DNA from: Stenocarpella maydis
Taxonomy: Eukaryota; Ascomycota; Sordariomycetes; Diaporthales; Diaporthaceae
Assembly: GCA_002270565.1 (NCBI GenBank)
Contig: NQMI01000145.1
Coordinates: forward strand, 51,424-115,423
DNA: 64,000 nucleotides
Direction of reading: 5' to 3'
The notes beneath the pieces were generated by a model. That model had not been told where the DNA came from. It searched no databases and was given only the letters and a program-made list of their open reading frames with translations. This document shows, piece after piece, positions 1 to 13,900 of this stretch (position 1 is the stretch's first letter; every line of letters starts with the position of its first letter). Made by a program: the position numbers and the translations under genes.

Positions 1-3000
1 TCCCTTGCGGTAATAGTAAAGTCAAATGTTTCTCTATACTAGAGCTGCTTTCTAAAGAGGTAAGATATAAGTACTATCTAAGGGTATTAAATATTTCTCT
101 CTACTAAGCATATTCAGAAGAAGCAAAGGTATTAAGTGCTATTTAAAATTTACTAAGATATATATAGGAATGATTAGGTATAATTAGAATAAATAATATT
201 AATATAGAGGGTTATATTAAATATTATAAAGCTTACTATAATCGAGGCATACTATTTAAAAACAAAAAAAGAGACAGGACAACATAAATATTCAGAATAC
301 CCTTATGCTACTAATGCTAGCCATCCTGACCGCAGGGGGTGCTAATACTAGCGGAAGCTCCAAGCTTACCAATTAGAAGGACAGCAATTAGTGGGCAGGA
401 ACCTCTTTAACCCTACAGAAGCATGTAATATCTATAGACAGGTGAGCGAGAAGGATAGCGCGAGCAACGCCCAACAAAAAAGGAATAGGGGGCCAAAGGC
501 GAGAAGCAGCACTCAACGAAACTAAAAAGGGGCCTAAGTATAAAACTAGGGCTATATTACACCCAGTTTACCCATATTAGGGAATAGCATGCTAACCTTT
601 AGGTGGATATCTAAGGGCAAGAGAGTTTCAAGTAATATAGGTGGTTGGATTTATTAAACCTTCTTAATAAAAATCCTTTATAATTCTTTTAAGGAAATAA
701 GCTAATTAAATACCATTAAATCCGATTAAGGAATTTGTAACGCCTAAGGATATAGGGCGAGCGGGGGGTTGTAGGCTAGAGATTCTATACTTCACTATTG
801 AATTAGATATGCCGGGAGAGGGTCTAAGATATAGCCGAGGTGATAGAGTCAGCTTGGATAGAGATCAGACCAGCTTACACATACTGTGCGAGGAGAGTGG
901 AACTATAGGCAACTCATGGGTAATCTAGCCTTTGCATGATAGCAAAATCCTCTAGGGGAACGGGAAAGGGCGTAGGTAGCTTAATCTAAGAGAATAAATA
1001 GTATTAGAAGTATAGAAATTCACTCCCCTAAAGTAGTTAACGGAGTGTGTGTGAGCTAAGGAACTTTGAGTGTAGTAGTTAAAGAAACCGTTGGTATGTT
1101 CCTTATTTGATTATGGTAAATTTAGTAAAAACGGGCTAAGGGGAGCAAGAGGATAAAACCTTTATATATTATAAAAAGGCATACGTTCTGCTAGAGCCCT
1201 ATTAAGCAACCAACCCCAAAGGAGCATAAAAGGGCAAGTGTGAGCCCCTACTTAATAGGAGAGTTATAAGAGCAATAGAGGGAGGAGAAGGAGAGGAGAA
1301 GAAGGCATGTATTTTATAGTGTTTGTTACTATATATATTCTTAATTTTTTTTTTTTTTTAGTAGTTATAAAAAGATTGATTCTTTAGGATTAGAAATTTC
1401 CAAAAGTAATATAGGAGGGCCCCTTCTTATAGCCTTAGGGGGAGGGGGGATGCTAAGGCTGGTTTTCCTCCGGTTTCCGAAATGTGTTTTCCCGGAACCA
1501 CATTTCTAAATACCTGGGACAGATTTTATATGAAAGAGCAGGAATGTAAGAGCTAGTATGCATCTTCTTAGGAGAATAATCTCCTAAAAGTTAATAAACT
1601 AAGAGGAAGCTTTAAAGATATTAAATATAATATATTAATAGATATATGATCCCGTATCTCTGGTTTTTATTCTTATAGTAGGTTATCTTATAATTAAAAC
1701 TAGTCTTGTCTAGATGGCCCCTTAAGTGTGAATGTTATACTAGGATTATAAAATAGCTTATATAATGCTTAGACTATAGAAAGATAATTACTTAGATGAT
1801 TTGTTATTATTTTTTTTTTTAGGTATTATTTTTAGTACTTAAGAATTTTAAAAGAAATATAAATATTAATATAAATATTATATATTTTTAATTAAATAAG
1901 TATACTTCTATTGGGACTATATGCAAGATAAAAATCATTAGCTCTTGATTTACTGCTAAAAGAAGTGTTAGCAACCTAAAAAATAGATCTACCCCTGCCA
2001 TAACTAACTTTCTGGTGAGCTATATTAAAACTAAAGATATATAAGCTTATATTTAAAGTTTTTTATATCCTTAATCTTACCTATAGCATTTACATAAGTT
2101 TCCTTATACCCTATCTTAATACCTGCCTCATATAATGTTGTGTGGAGTATATTTAAGGCTTATTAATATAAATAAAAAAATATATATTATAATATAGTTA
2201 TAAAACATTATATATTAAAAAATATAAAAAGTATATTAAGTAAATATTTAGATTATTATAGATTTTAAATCCTTGGATTTATTAGTACTTAAAGCAGGAT
2301 ATGATGGTAGATGATGCCTTAAGGTTTTTTAGCACTTTAGAACTTATCTGCTTTTTATATATAATAGTTGCATGGGTTTGCATTAAATACTAAAGAGGCA
2401 ATAAGGAGATTCGGGCTCTAATAAGGTTATTCCCCTAGTATAGTTGAGATCTAATTCTTATAAGGCACTATTTATACTACTTTATAAAAATTAATTTAGA
2501 CTCTTTTATATTAGAACTAAGGTAGGACTATAAGTACTTTAAGCCTCTAGAGCCTTTAGAAAGGAAAGAATAGTTTAAGCAGCTCAAATTTACATATTAA
2601 GAAGAGGGTCTATAGGATGTAAAGACCCTTGCCTCTGCCCTTGATGTTGTATATCTTGATATTTGTTGTAAAGGCCTTATGAAGCGGTAATTCATGGACC
2701 TAGTTTCATAAAAGAATTACATTTAGCTGGAAACAAGTATAGATACCCTCTTTATGAATAGGAGGAGAATTATATTTTAAAGACCCTAATAATAGGAGGT
2801 AATTGCTCCTTACCCTTTCCTTCTTCTTAATTAGTTAAGGAGGAGAAAATATAGTAATACAAAGCTGATCTAATTAAAGAGGCTTAATGGTTTAATAGCA
2901 AGATTAATAGTTAATAGTTAATAAAAAAAAAAGGAGTTAAGAAAAGGTTAATAGGGGAAAAGTAACTTTAAATATAAAAAGTTAAAAAGGGGAGCTCTTA

Positions 3001-6000
3001 TTAGAAGCATTTAAAGCAGCAAAGGTTACTGCCTAGCAGAAAAGGGAAGGAAAAAAAAAAAAAAAAAAGGTTAAGTAATTTATTTTTTTTTGGGGGGCCC
3101 TTTAAAAAACCCCCCCCCCCACCTTTCTACTATAACCTCTAACCCAACTACTTCTTCCATAACCACTATACTTCAGCTGATCTCTAATCAGTATAGTATA
3201 ACTTGCATTATTAAGACTTAAAAGCTGCTGCAACTATCAATCTCTACACTTAAAACTTATCACCTCCCCTCCATTACCTAATTTCTCCTTGCCCTAGCAC
3301 CCTTTTTCCCCAGTCCAACTAATTAAAAAGATATCTTCCTTAAGCTAACAAATAATAAAGAAAGGTAAGGGAAAGAAGAAGGGATCCCTATTAATGTAAT
3401 TCACAGCTATTACTAGTCTAAAGGGCTAAGGCAGCCCTATAAATAATCCTAACGCCCCTATACCTATTATTGAATACCCAAACCCTTCTAATTAGGTTGG
3501 CCTTAAAGTATAACTTTTAGCATTACCCTTTATTATAAATTTTAATAATATTAACCCTATATAGCAGCCAAGATTTCCCAACCTATATAATATGCATAAT
3601 TAAGGAAACTAAGATTATAGAGCTAGTATAAACCTAATAAAAGACCTATTCAAAACCAGAATTCTTAATAATGGGTTAGCACTCTCTCAAGCTTTCAATA
3701 TATCAGACCTTTTAGTATAACTACTATTCTTTTAAAACTAAAAATAAGGCCATAGTAATTATATATAGTAGGTAGTAGATATATATTTTAGGGTATTAAT
3801 CCTTATCTCCAGTTTAGAGACCCCCCTAGGCAGAAGAACCTATTTAGTACTTACTATAGCAACTTTCTTATAACCCTCTATAATGCAGAAGGTCTCCTAG
3901 CTTAAGAGGTATACCTATATACTAATTATATTCTAGGGCTTATTAATTGGCAGCTGATTGATTTTAGTAACCTAGTCTTTATAGTGCCTATAACCTATAA
4001 TATTAATAGAAAACCCCCTAAATCCTAGAGGTACTACTTACTAAAGGATAGCTAGAGGTTCATCATCTAAGTTATATATACCTCAGGCTATTAGATATTA
4101 AGCATCTTTAATAGGGATACTAAATAGCTTAGTATAATTCATATTTATCCTAATTAGAGAACTTGTAATAGGATGTACCCTTATATAAGGGACTGTATTA
4201 TATACTTTCTTACCCTTAGGCTATCTAAAGAATTTTTAAAATAAGCATAAATAGCAATCTAGGTAAAGGTTATGCCTTAGCTAGGATTAACTACCTATAG
4301 ACTTCTTATAGCTATCTATATTGCCTTTTTCTTCTAGGAGAATTATAGAAAGAATAGCTAGGAATTTAAAGACTAGATTAAGATTAGACTACTTAAATCT
4401 GCCCCTTCTAGCTTACCCGCTAAAACAGCTTTAGCTCTTATCTAGGGTTTTACTATTTAATTGGAAATCAATAGATCTAGGTATCTAATTAGGGACATTT
4501 AGAATACTCTAATTATTAGTTATAATAAGTATAAGAGGCTTATAATAAAACAGAATATTATATATTTTTAGGCTAATATCTTAGAGATAAATAAGGGGGA
4601 GACTAAATATTATGCTATACTTAGTATAGAATTAGAGCTAAGATAAAATCTATTAGGCTTTCTTATAGTAAGATTTAATAAGGCTAATCTTTTAAGGCTT
4701 ACTAATATTTAGACTTCTAGGTTACATAAAACTCCTATACCCCTTAATAACTCACAGAATTAGCCACCTATTCTAATATTTAAAACACTTAGTATAGCTA
4801 TAAAGGATCTAATTATAATATCTAGGCTTAAACTTTATAATGACTTATTTAAGATATTTAAGCTTTTATCTTAAGTAGATAGGGTAAAAATATATAGAGA
4901 AAATAATCTTAGTATATTAAGTCAAGTAAGAACTACTTTATAAACGCTTAATTAGAGTAGGGCTGGAATGCTATAGGATAACCCTATTAAACTTCTCTTA
5001 TAGTAGATATTGGAGGTAAGTATTAGGAATATATCTTTAGGAGGAAATATATATATAGGTAGGTTAACACCTAAATAATTAAGTATCTTAAGATCTTTAT
5101 TATTATCTCTATCCTTTATTCTAGTTATACTACTATTATATTAATTTAGGAGTATAATTAGAATATAAGTAAGTGGGTAGGGACTAAGGAAGCAAATTAC
5201 TGGGTTCTTATATTAGCAATTAGTAATAGTTATTGATCCTAGGCTTATAAGAAGGCAGCTAAATGAGAGGAAAAGGATTATAGATTAAGCATGCTATAGC
5301 AGAATAAGAGTAGGGATAAGCAGGCTAGGAATTAAGAGCTATAAAGGGTTTAATAGAGCTAAATTTAGGTAGCTTATTTAATTAAAGGAGGAAAGTGATT
5401 TTAGTTGTTTTAGGCGGATTATTGTTTATTCTCTATAATAGTTTAGAGAGGGGTATATTCTGGGGTTAGAGGGAACTAATATATTTTAGAATCTAGAGGA
5501 GAACTAGCCTTAATATTCCCCCCCCCCCTAAAGGTTATAAGAATGGGCCCTTTTATATTACTTTTAAGAAATTTCTAATCTTAAAGAATTGATTATTTCA
5601 TACCTTATAAACTTATATTTATCTGATATATACATATATATTATGAAATTGTTTTCTATACCCTCTTTTTCTGTTTCCTCTTTTTAGTACCCTTTATTCC
5701 CTTTATAACTCTTCTATTGCGTCAGGGGCTCCTCTTCTTGCTTTCCATGCTCTTCTTGAGGTAGGTGCTTGATTAGGGCTCTGGCAGAACGTGTGCCTTT
5801 TTGTGTGTGTGGAGGTTTTGTCCTCTTCCCCTCCCTCTTGGCCCGTTTTCAGTAGTGGATCCCTAAGCGTATCTTATTTAATGGGATCCTGGTGTTTAGC
5901 TTATATTTAGCTTAAAGCTAGCTGAAAAGAAATAGCTTGGAGGAAATCATTTGCTCCTTAAAACCTATTAATCTCTAAGATTTTGAGTATTTGCGCTTAG

Positions 6001-6833
6001 AAGTAGTAGTAGATGAAGTTATAATATTAGGCCTATAGCTTAACTCCTGGTTTTTACACTTTTATAAGATGCTGCTTATATTAGGTCTTAATGGTATTCT
6101 TTATACTTGCACTTATAGGCAAGAGGTTCTTTTTAATACTTCTAAGGATCCATTAAATAAAGAAGGAGCTTTCTTCCTCTGCTCTAATAAGGTAAGGAGT
6201 AAGGATATTAGCGGAAACTGTTTTTTATATCTATTCCTAGATTTTTTGTTTTTAAGATGCCTGAGTTTTATATTTTAAGCCTTCAAGAAGTTTGGTCTAG
6301 AGATATAGGTTATATTTATTTTGGAGCTTATTTATTAGAAGCTATAGTAGGAAACTAGGCTTTATTTTGCCTTATATAAGCTTGTCTCTAGATAGTTGAT
6401 CTTTAAAAAACTTTAAATGAGTCTTATAGAGGAGTTAATATCTTATATTATATTCTTGGACCCACTCTAGTAGTTTAAGTGGTTCTGCCTTACTAGAATT
6501 AATGAAATCAGGTTTATTTGGATTTAGTTTATTCCAGATGCCCCTAAGCAAGTAATGCATTTAAAGGACTGTATATTATATTAAAAAAGAGTCTATATCC
6601 TTACACTAGATGGTTGTTATAAGCTTGGAATCTGCTAAGGATAATATCTTATAGGTTGGGGCGAGTTGTATTTAAAAATATATAACTAAGATATTACTAA
6701 GAAGAAGTTTAAGTTGTAGACCGGGCTTATAACTATGGAATAGCTATGTGTTCTAAGCACTCTGAATTTATAGAAGTAAACTTGCCTTAAGGTCTAAGTT
6801 TCTAGAGAAGAATAAAATAAATGAAAGAAGCTT
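1..6833. repeat. AT-rich, RIP-like repeat debris
   Basis: This stretch is dominated by A and T, very rich in TpA steps, and broken by stops in all frames; the longest open frame is 69 codons and looks spurious. Homopolymer runs occur (poly-A near 3,053-3,068, poly-C at 3,110-3,120 and near 5,519). The pattern fits transposon copies mutated by RIP (C to T at CpA), which is established for Pezizomycotina. I could not assign a transposon family or find clear terminal repeats. GC content returns to normal abruptly near 6,830. Confidence 0.75.
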
Positions 6834-7620
6834 TTATAAGTGCAGGATACGCTTGGTTTCAAGGTTAGGGGCGGCATTCTGTTTAACAACCTTCGCGAGG
6901 TCGATAGCGTGCCTTAAGACGGCCGAAATGATGAACTCGCCAGGTACCACATTTAGAGATGGCCAGCTTTCAGAATTCGCGGTGGTCTCCGAAGTCTGTC
7001 CAGTGAAGTATCCATACCTTCCCAAGTTCACTGCCCGGTAGAGCATTATTTGGCGTCCGCTTTGCTGCAAAATCTTTCGGCAACAAGAATCTAAGAAGTG
7101 TTCCGCAGACTGTAGCCACTTGGTGATAATCGAAACTGAAGACTCGCAATAACCAAGATCTAACTTTGCCATGGACATCATCTCCCAGGCACCAACTCTT
7201 AGTCCAAGCGATAGCGTATTCACTCAGGCCGGGAGGGACTGAATCTGAGGAAGTCTCCAGCATCTAGTTCGGGGAGGATATGGATTGCAAAACCACGGAT
7301 GTGCAAGACTGGAATTTATCAGTCCAGTACTTGAAGTCCTGAAATGGCTTTCTCTCTTCCCTGAAGCATCCCGTTCGGCTGTAGATGGCAACGTCAAGCA
7401 ATCGGCTCCGAAGTTTCAAGGAGCGAGGGTGAGAAATCTCAGAGGTCTGAACCGACGTGCTATCCGTGAATGCCGAATGATCCGGTTCTAAATCTCCGAA
7501 TACACCTAAATACAGGTCAAAAAGCTGCTCTCGGGTCGCATTGTTCATGGGCGTGACAGGGCGACTTGCTCTGAAGTTGTTGGGTCGACCTGTAGTGGAA
7601 GCAAATATATTGAGCTGCAA
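6834..7620 (-). pseudogene. Unrecognised coding remnant at cluster edge
   Basis: Three overlapping minus-strand open frames (7,620-7,264, 7,263-6,970 and 7,223-6,834) lie end to end in different frames in a GC-normal patch between the AT-rich block and the PKS. The upstream piece (118 codons) reads like ordinary protein, ending in a segment with FKYWTDKFQSC. The next two pieces are shifted against it and no single splice joins them cleanly. This suggests a frameshifted or truncated gene cut off by the neighbouring repeat, or a gene with introns I failed to resolve. I do not recognise the family. Confidence 0.3.
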
Positions 7621-7989
7621 AAGTCCGAGAATTTCATCGTGATAATCTTGGTCTCCTAAAATGTATCTCGTTTATACCCGCGACCGGTTGGGTCAAGGAT
7701 GATGTCCTTGCCTAGCGTCTCTATAAGATCGTAATACTGATTTGGTCACTGGTGGCTCTTACGATCATAAAGCTGCCAGCAGCAAACGCCAGCTAGTCAT
7801 TGGTCTCGGTGTTAATCCCTTCTGTACGTAAGTAGATTTATCCTACGTACTAATATGTCCTACTTACTGGTAAACCATGTTAACCTAATAACCTTATTAT
7901 ATATACCTAGATATATATATATTAAGAATTTATAACTTAATCATTAGCACAGTATATTAGACCATCCTCCAGAGCCTTTTGAAATTTAG
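7621..7989. other. Intergenic, 3' of the non-reducing PKS
   Basis: About 370 bases without a supportable gene. The part from about 7,800 to 7,980 is AT-rich with TA-repeat tracts. It presumably contains the 3' untranslated region of the non-reducing PKS. Confidence 0.5.
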
Positions 7990-10900
7990 CTACCTAATAT
8001 GTTTGTTAATATGCGTCAGGCGTATACGGGGGGCTTCTCGGATGCTTACATCAGGTGGGATGATCATAGTAAAGTGATCTGCGTCAATAGAGGTGCATCT
8101 GACACTCCCGACCAGCTTATCCCAGCCATTAGGCCCCAGTGGCTTGCCTGGCGGGATCGCCCACGCAAACGGGCCCACGGACGGATCCTCCATGAAGTCG
8201 GGCACAGCCTCCGTGAGGATGCCACTCTGCCGCAGCTGTTTGCGCGCATCGTCGCCGAGGCGCTCGATGACGCCGCGCCTGCACCACGTCAGCCAGGTGC
8301 GGCGGGGCCGCTGGCCGGGCGGCATCGGCACGGGCTCGTACTCGGCGACGGTGCGGACCATCTGCGCCATGTGCATCTGCTGCCTGCGCATGACGGCGGG
8401 GTCGGCCCAGTTGCGCGCCTTCACCATGGCCGGCGGGAGCAGCAGGCTCATGGCCGGCGGCATGCCGGGGTCAGGCCTGAGCCGGGGCACTGCCATGTCG
8501 AAGAGCAGGAGGCCCTGCACGGCGTGCCCGTCCAGGATGAGCTGGCGGGCCGTCTCGTACGCGTAGATGGCTCCGCCCGAGTACCCCGCCAGTAGGAAGT
8601 CTCCGGCTGGGTGTACGTCGAGGACGGCCTGCTTGAAGAGTGCCGCGACCTCCTCCACGCCCACGGTGAAATCCTGTGGGTTATGGATATATGGTGACTC
8701 AAGCACGTATAGGGGGCGGTCGTTGCGGAACCGTTTGAGGTACATGTACGTGGAAGCGCTGCCTGCGCCGTCGGGGAACATAAATAGAGGCACGTGACCT
8801 GACAATTTGCGACCCTGCATCAGGACAACGTTTACTTTCGGGGTCGTGGCCGGCGCCGGGTGTTGATCGACATGCGATAATGTCGATGCCGGTTGCAGGG
8901 AGTGCGCGGAAGGTATGCTGCTTGCATCTATCATTACAGGCTCCGATCCATGGGATGTAGCCGGACTGGGCGTTCGGACAGGCTCAACGGATACATAACC
9001 CGACGACATTGTCGATGATCCACTGACCTTTGGTGTCGGCTTCTGCTCCTCCTGCGGCTGATCCTGCCCAAGCGTCCGCCTCAAGGCTCCAATAGTTGGG
9101 TTTTGGACAAGGATCGAAGGGTGCATGTCGATGCCTGTCTGCTCCCGGACGGCCGTGGTGATCTGCATGGCCATGATGGAGTCCACGCCGAGGTCCGAGA
9201 GTGCAGTAAAGTCGGCATCGATATCAGACAGCTCGGCACCGGTTTCGGTGGCGATGGCGGATAAAAGCACCTCGAAAGGCCCAGACTGCCGGCCACGAGC
9301 GGACGGGGTCCCCAAGTCGAGACCTGGAGAAGGTGCGCCTTGTGTTACGTTGGACTCTGTGGGTGGCGGCGTATTCTGCTTCGGTACACCAGCTCTCTCG
9401 GGTGCCAGGCCAGTTCTCAATGCCAGGGCTGTCTGGACCTCGCCAATGGTTGGATGCTCGTGGAATATGGAGGCACCAATATCCAGACCCAGCTTGGCTT
9501 GGAGTTTCTCCGCGATCTGGATTGCCATTATGGAGTCTACCCCAAGATCCAGCAGCTTGGTCGAAGCCGTCAGGTCCGAAAGCTCGCACCCGGTCTCCTC
9601 AGTAATGACTGACAGCAGGATGTCAGGGAGTGAAGGCTCCTTCGAGTTTGCTTCCGGCTTTCGTGGCTGTGTCTGGGAGGCCGGCCCTGGCAGAGTTTCT
9701 CTAGTCGCCACCAACGATCGCCTATGTCCTGCTGACCGTGCGGCTGGGGCACCACTGGCAGAGGGTATATTGAAATCCGTCTTGCCGATCATACGCGCGA
9801 TGAGCGAGGTGGGAATCTCTTGCAGATGCAGGCCCAGATTCTCCATCACGAGCCGCTCCTCGCGGAAAACATAGACATTAACGATTGCCGACGTCTTATC
9901 TCGCCTGACGACGCGGGTATATACGATGTAGGGGCAGGCAGGCTCCAAAGGCTCGACAAGGTTGTACGAATCGTACGAATTCATCATAAACAGGGATTCG
10001 GCGGACTTGGAAGGGTCACCATTGACGAGAAACCCTGCGAGATGGGTCAGGCTGTCAACCCAGTACGGGTTGAGTGTGAAGGTGCACGATTCTGGAGTGG
10101 GCGCCAGGACAACCTCGGCAACACCCTCCTGCATGTCAGGAGAGAGGAAGACGTCCGTGATCCGCTGGAAGGCCGCCGCGTAACGGACCGTCCGTCCGAA
10201 GATGGAATAGAAAAACGCGGGCGTGAGGCGCTGGCCGCGGCCGCCTTTAGCAGCTTCGACGATACCGGCACATCGTTCCCAGATGAACCGTGAAAACATG
10301 GACCACTCCTTGTATAGTCGCTCCGGCTTTGCGATATGAACCTTGACTTGCGCGGCGGCGATGCCGTCCCCTTCCTGTGCATTAGAGAACATCTTGACCT
10401 CGGCGATACCCTCTGGCCCGTTCAAGATCTTGGCCGTGATGACGACTGCCTGGTCGGCCCGGTGGGGATCAACAGAAACGGGCCTCAGGAAAACGCAATC
10501 TCTGGTCCCAAGGTCGATAGCCTTCAGGTGCTGGTGGCCCGCCCTCTCGAATACGTATGCGGCCGCGGTCAGAGCCATCTCGCCCAACACGCAAGCGGGT
10601 GAGATGGGCACGTCCATCAGCCGGTGGCCGTCGATCAGCGCTTTGAGTTGGGGCTCAGAAAGAGAAGAACGAAACTTGGCGAGCGAGGCTGATGTGCTAA
10701 CTACATGTTGAAGACAAGTAGAGAGAGGGGGAGGGGGAGGAAGGGTCAGACATGAATGGGCCGCAGCCGAGGGGGTGGTTTTGTCTGCTGCTGCTGCTGC
10801 ATCGGTACGCGCCGGAAAGGGACGCCAGTAGTTTTTGAGATCGAACGCGTACGCTGGGAGGCTAACCATGCGCAGACCGGTGGCGTATGGGGCGTAGAAA

Positions 10901-13900
10901 CCCGCCCAGTCAACTTCTTGCTGCGATACATAAGCGGCGGCGAGTGCTGCGGAGACGGATGTCCAGGGCGATCCGCCGGGCTTCAACGAGGAGACCAGCC
11001 GTGTCCTTCTGGGAGACCGGGACGGTAGCACGGCCGAGGCCAAATCGGTCAGCACGGAAGCCGGACCGAGCTCAAGCCAGAGGCAGTCTCCCAGCTTCGC
11101 GTCTACGGCCTGTATACCGCCGACGAAGTCAACAGCCTCGCGCGTTTGTCGGACGAGATAGTCGCTGTTGATCTGGTCGGGCTGCGAGACGACCTTGCCC
11201 AGCAGTGTCGAGGCGAAGGGCAACTTGGGTACGCCAAAAGGAACGTTCCGCGCCAGGGTGGCGTATTCGTCCAGTATGGGATCTAGCTGGCCAGAATGGA
11301 ACGCATATGGCAACGGCAAAACAGTGCAGCGAATCTGTCGTGCGCGGAGCGTAGCCTGCAGAGACAGTACGTCTTCCACCGGACCGCTCACAACGATCTT
11401 GGCAGGACCGTTGATGCAGGAGACGGACGCGAGGGGGAAGTCGTCAGCCAGCTGCTGCACAACATCCAAAGGAGCCGCGATGGAGATCATCGAGAACGCA
11501 CCAGCCTGGCAGAACCTCTCCATCAACAGGGCTCGCTTGCCGACCAGGAGCAGCGTGTCGGCGAGGGAAATAACACCCGCAATATGCAACGCGGCGTATT
11601 CCCCTAGGCTGTGGCCAATGACAAGTTCGGGGACTATGCCGCAGGAAGCCCAGAAGGCAGCCAGGGAAATCTCGAGACATACGATGGCCAGCTGTGTCTC
11701 GCACGCTGGCCTTTCCGCAACCTTGACCGCCGTGTTGCTGATGATATCAATGAAGGACGGGAAGCCAAAGGATTCACAGATGCGGACGCAGGTGTTCATC
11801 CTGTCGCGGAATGCGGGAGAGCCCCGGTAGAAAGCCGCGCCCATCCCGGCATGCAGTTGGCCTTGGCCAGAGAAGGCAAAAACCACGGGGATGCGCGCGC
11901 CAGCGTTGGGTGCAGATCCGGGGGCTGCTTCAATGTCGGCTTCCAGCAGGCGACCAAGCTCGTCCATGGACGACGCCGTGTACGCTGACCGGATCGAGTG
12001 ATGTAGTCGCCTGGCGCTCGTGGTATACGCGAGGTCCCCCAGCCGGAGGTCTGGCCTCGACTTGATGTACGCCAGAAGCCTTCGTTTGTTCATGTCGTGG
12101 GACTTGGGAGACTTCGCCGAAGTCACCACCGTGTATGCCGACGGAAGGCCAAACTCGGCTTCCGAGGCGTCTTTCCGCGAGGGGGGCTCCTCCAGTAACA
12201 GGCAGGTGTTTCCTCCCTAGATATGGTATGGATGTCAGCACCAAGCCAGCCCAATTGCGGATGCCCTAACTCGTCACCAGCGGGTTTTTATTACTTACCG
12301 AGGCGTCAAAGTTGTTCAACAGGATTCTGCGCGGACGGCCTGGAGCACTCTTGAACTCGGTTATAGTCGTGGGAATCTCCACATTCAGTTCCGATAGAGG
12401 AGGGAAGCGCGGGTTGAGCCGATTCGGGAGTCCTGCCTGAGGTGGTATGATGCTTCTCTCAAACATCATGATGGCCTTGATCACTGCTGCAGCGCCTGCG
12501 CCCTGTAATTTCAATGCGGTGTTATTGGTTGTTTGTGGGCGGCACTTGCGGAGCATGAGGATATTTGAAAGGAGTTTACTACTTACAGCCTCGCCGTGTC
12601 CTGCGTTTGCTTTGACCGAACCTACGCGGAGAGGGTCTTTTCGGCGACGGCGGGCGAGAGCGTTGCTTACTGCGGTCATCTCGGCATAATCGCCCACCTG
12701 GGTGCCGGTGCCATGCATCTCCACGTAGGATATATCTGATGGCTCCAGGTGTGCCTTCCGGAGGACTTCGGCCATGAGGAGTTCCTGGGCCTCGTGATCC
12801 GAGTGCGTGATGGAGATGGCGTTCCCGGAGTGGTTCCTCGCCGAGCTCAACACCACCGCGAGGATGTTGTCGTTCGCCGCCACGGCATCCTCATAGCGCT
12901 TGAGCACGAACGCGCCAACAAACTCGCCGCGGCAGTAGCCATCAGCATCGGCTCGGTAGGACTTGCACCCACCCGTCGTCGAGGTGAAACCCGCTTTGCC
13001 GAGTACGTTGAAGTTGAACGGGCTTGTGAGGATGTTGGTGCCGCCTGCAACAGCCATGTCGCACTCGCCAGACAGGAGGAACGTGCAGGCCTGTGCTAGC
13101 GCCGTCATGCTTGAAGAGCACGCCGTGTCGAGGGTGACCGCAGGACCAACCCACTTGAAGTGGTAGTTGACGCGGCCAGCAGCAAACGAGCGCTGGTTTC
13201 CGGTCAGGCTAAAGGCGTCGCCCCCGCGGAGTCTGATGATCTCGGCCCAGTCGTCGGCGATCTGGCCCACGAATGTCGCAAATCGACACGCTTCCGTCTT
13301 TGTGTGTGGGCGTCGGGCGTACCCGGCAGTCTCTAGAGCCTCGAAGGCGGCAAGGAGGAATAGCCGGTGGGCAGGGTCTACCTCCATTGCCTCACGTGGC
13401 GACAGGTTGAAGAAGCGGGCATCGAACAACCCCGGGCTGTCAAGGAAACATCCGTATTTTGTATTTGTCGTGAAAGGAGTGTTGCTCGCATTGTAGTAAT
13501 CGTCCAGGCCAAAGCGGTCTGGTGGGATCTAGCACCAAGGGCTGTCAGTCTAGCTCTCAGGTCATATTACTTCCAGACAGTCCCGTAGCCGACCAGAGAG
13601 TCCCTCTTTTCTCAGGGATCACTTTTCCTTCCGGCTGAACTCGACACTCCGACACATACCTCAGTATGAAGGACTTTTGCTTCACAAATCTTTTCCCAAA
13701 ACTCCTCCAGATCCCCGGAGCGAGGGTAGCGTCCGCCCATTCCGACAATGGCGATGCGCCCAGAGTTTTGTCTCGGTCCCTGGGCATCAGAAGGGGGCGC
13801 CTTGGGGTCAGTCTCGATACTGAGGATCTTCTTGCCCTTGCCTTCCAAATATGCACACAGTGTTGAGATGTGAAGTGAAGGCCCCACACCGTAGACTTTC

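Noticed and set aside
1..6833. Telomere or subtelomeric repeat end
   Set aside because: No TTAGGG/CCCTAA arrays are visible; the block is AT-rich debris only.
9597..10900. C-methyltransferase domain in the NR-PKS
   Set aside because: The stretch from PT to the first ACP is fully accounted for and contains no SAM-binding motif.
11168..11830. 220-codon plus-strand open frame opposite the NR-PKS acyltransferase
   Set aside because: Antisense to conserved MAT sequence; no recognisable protein features.
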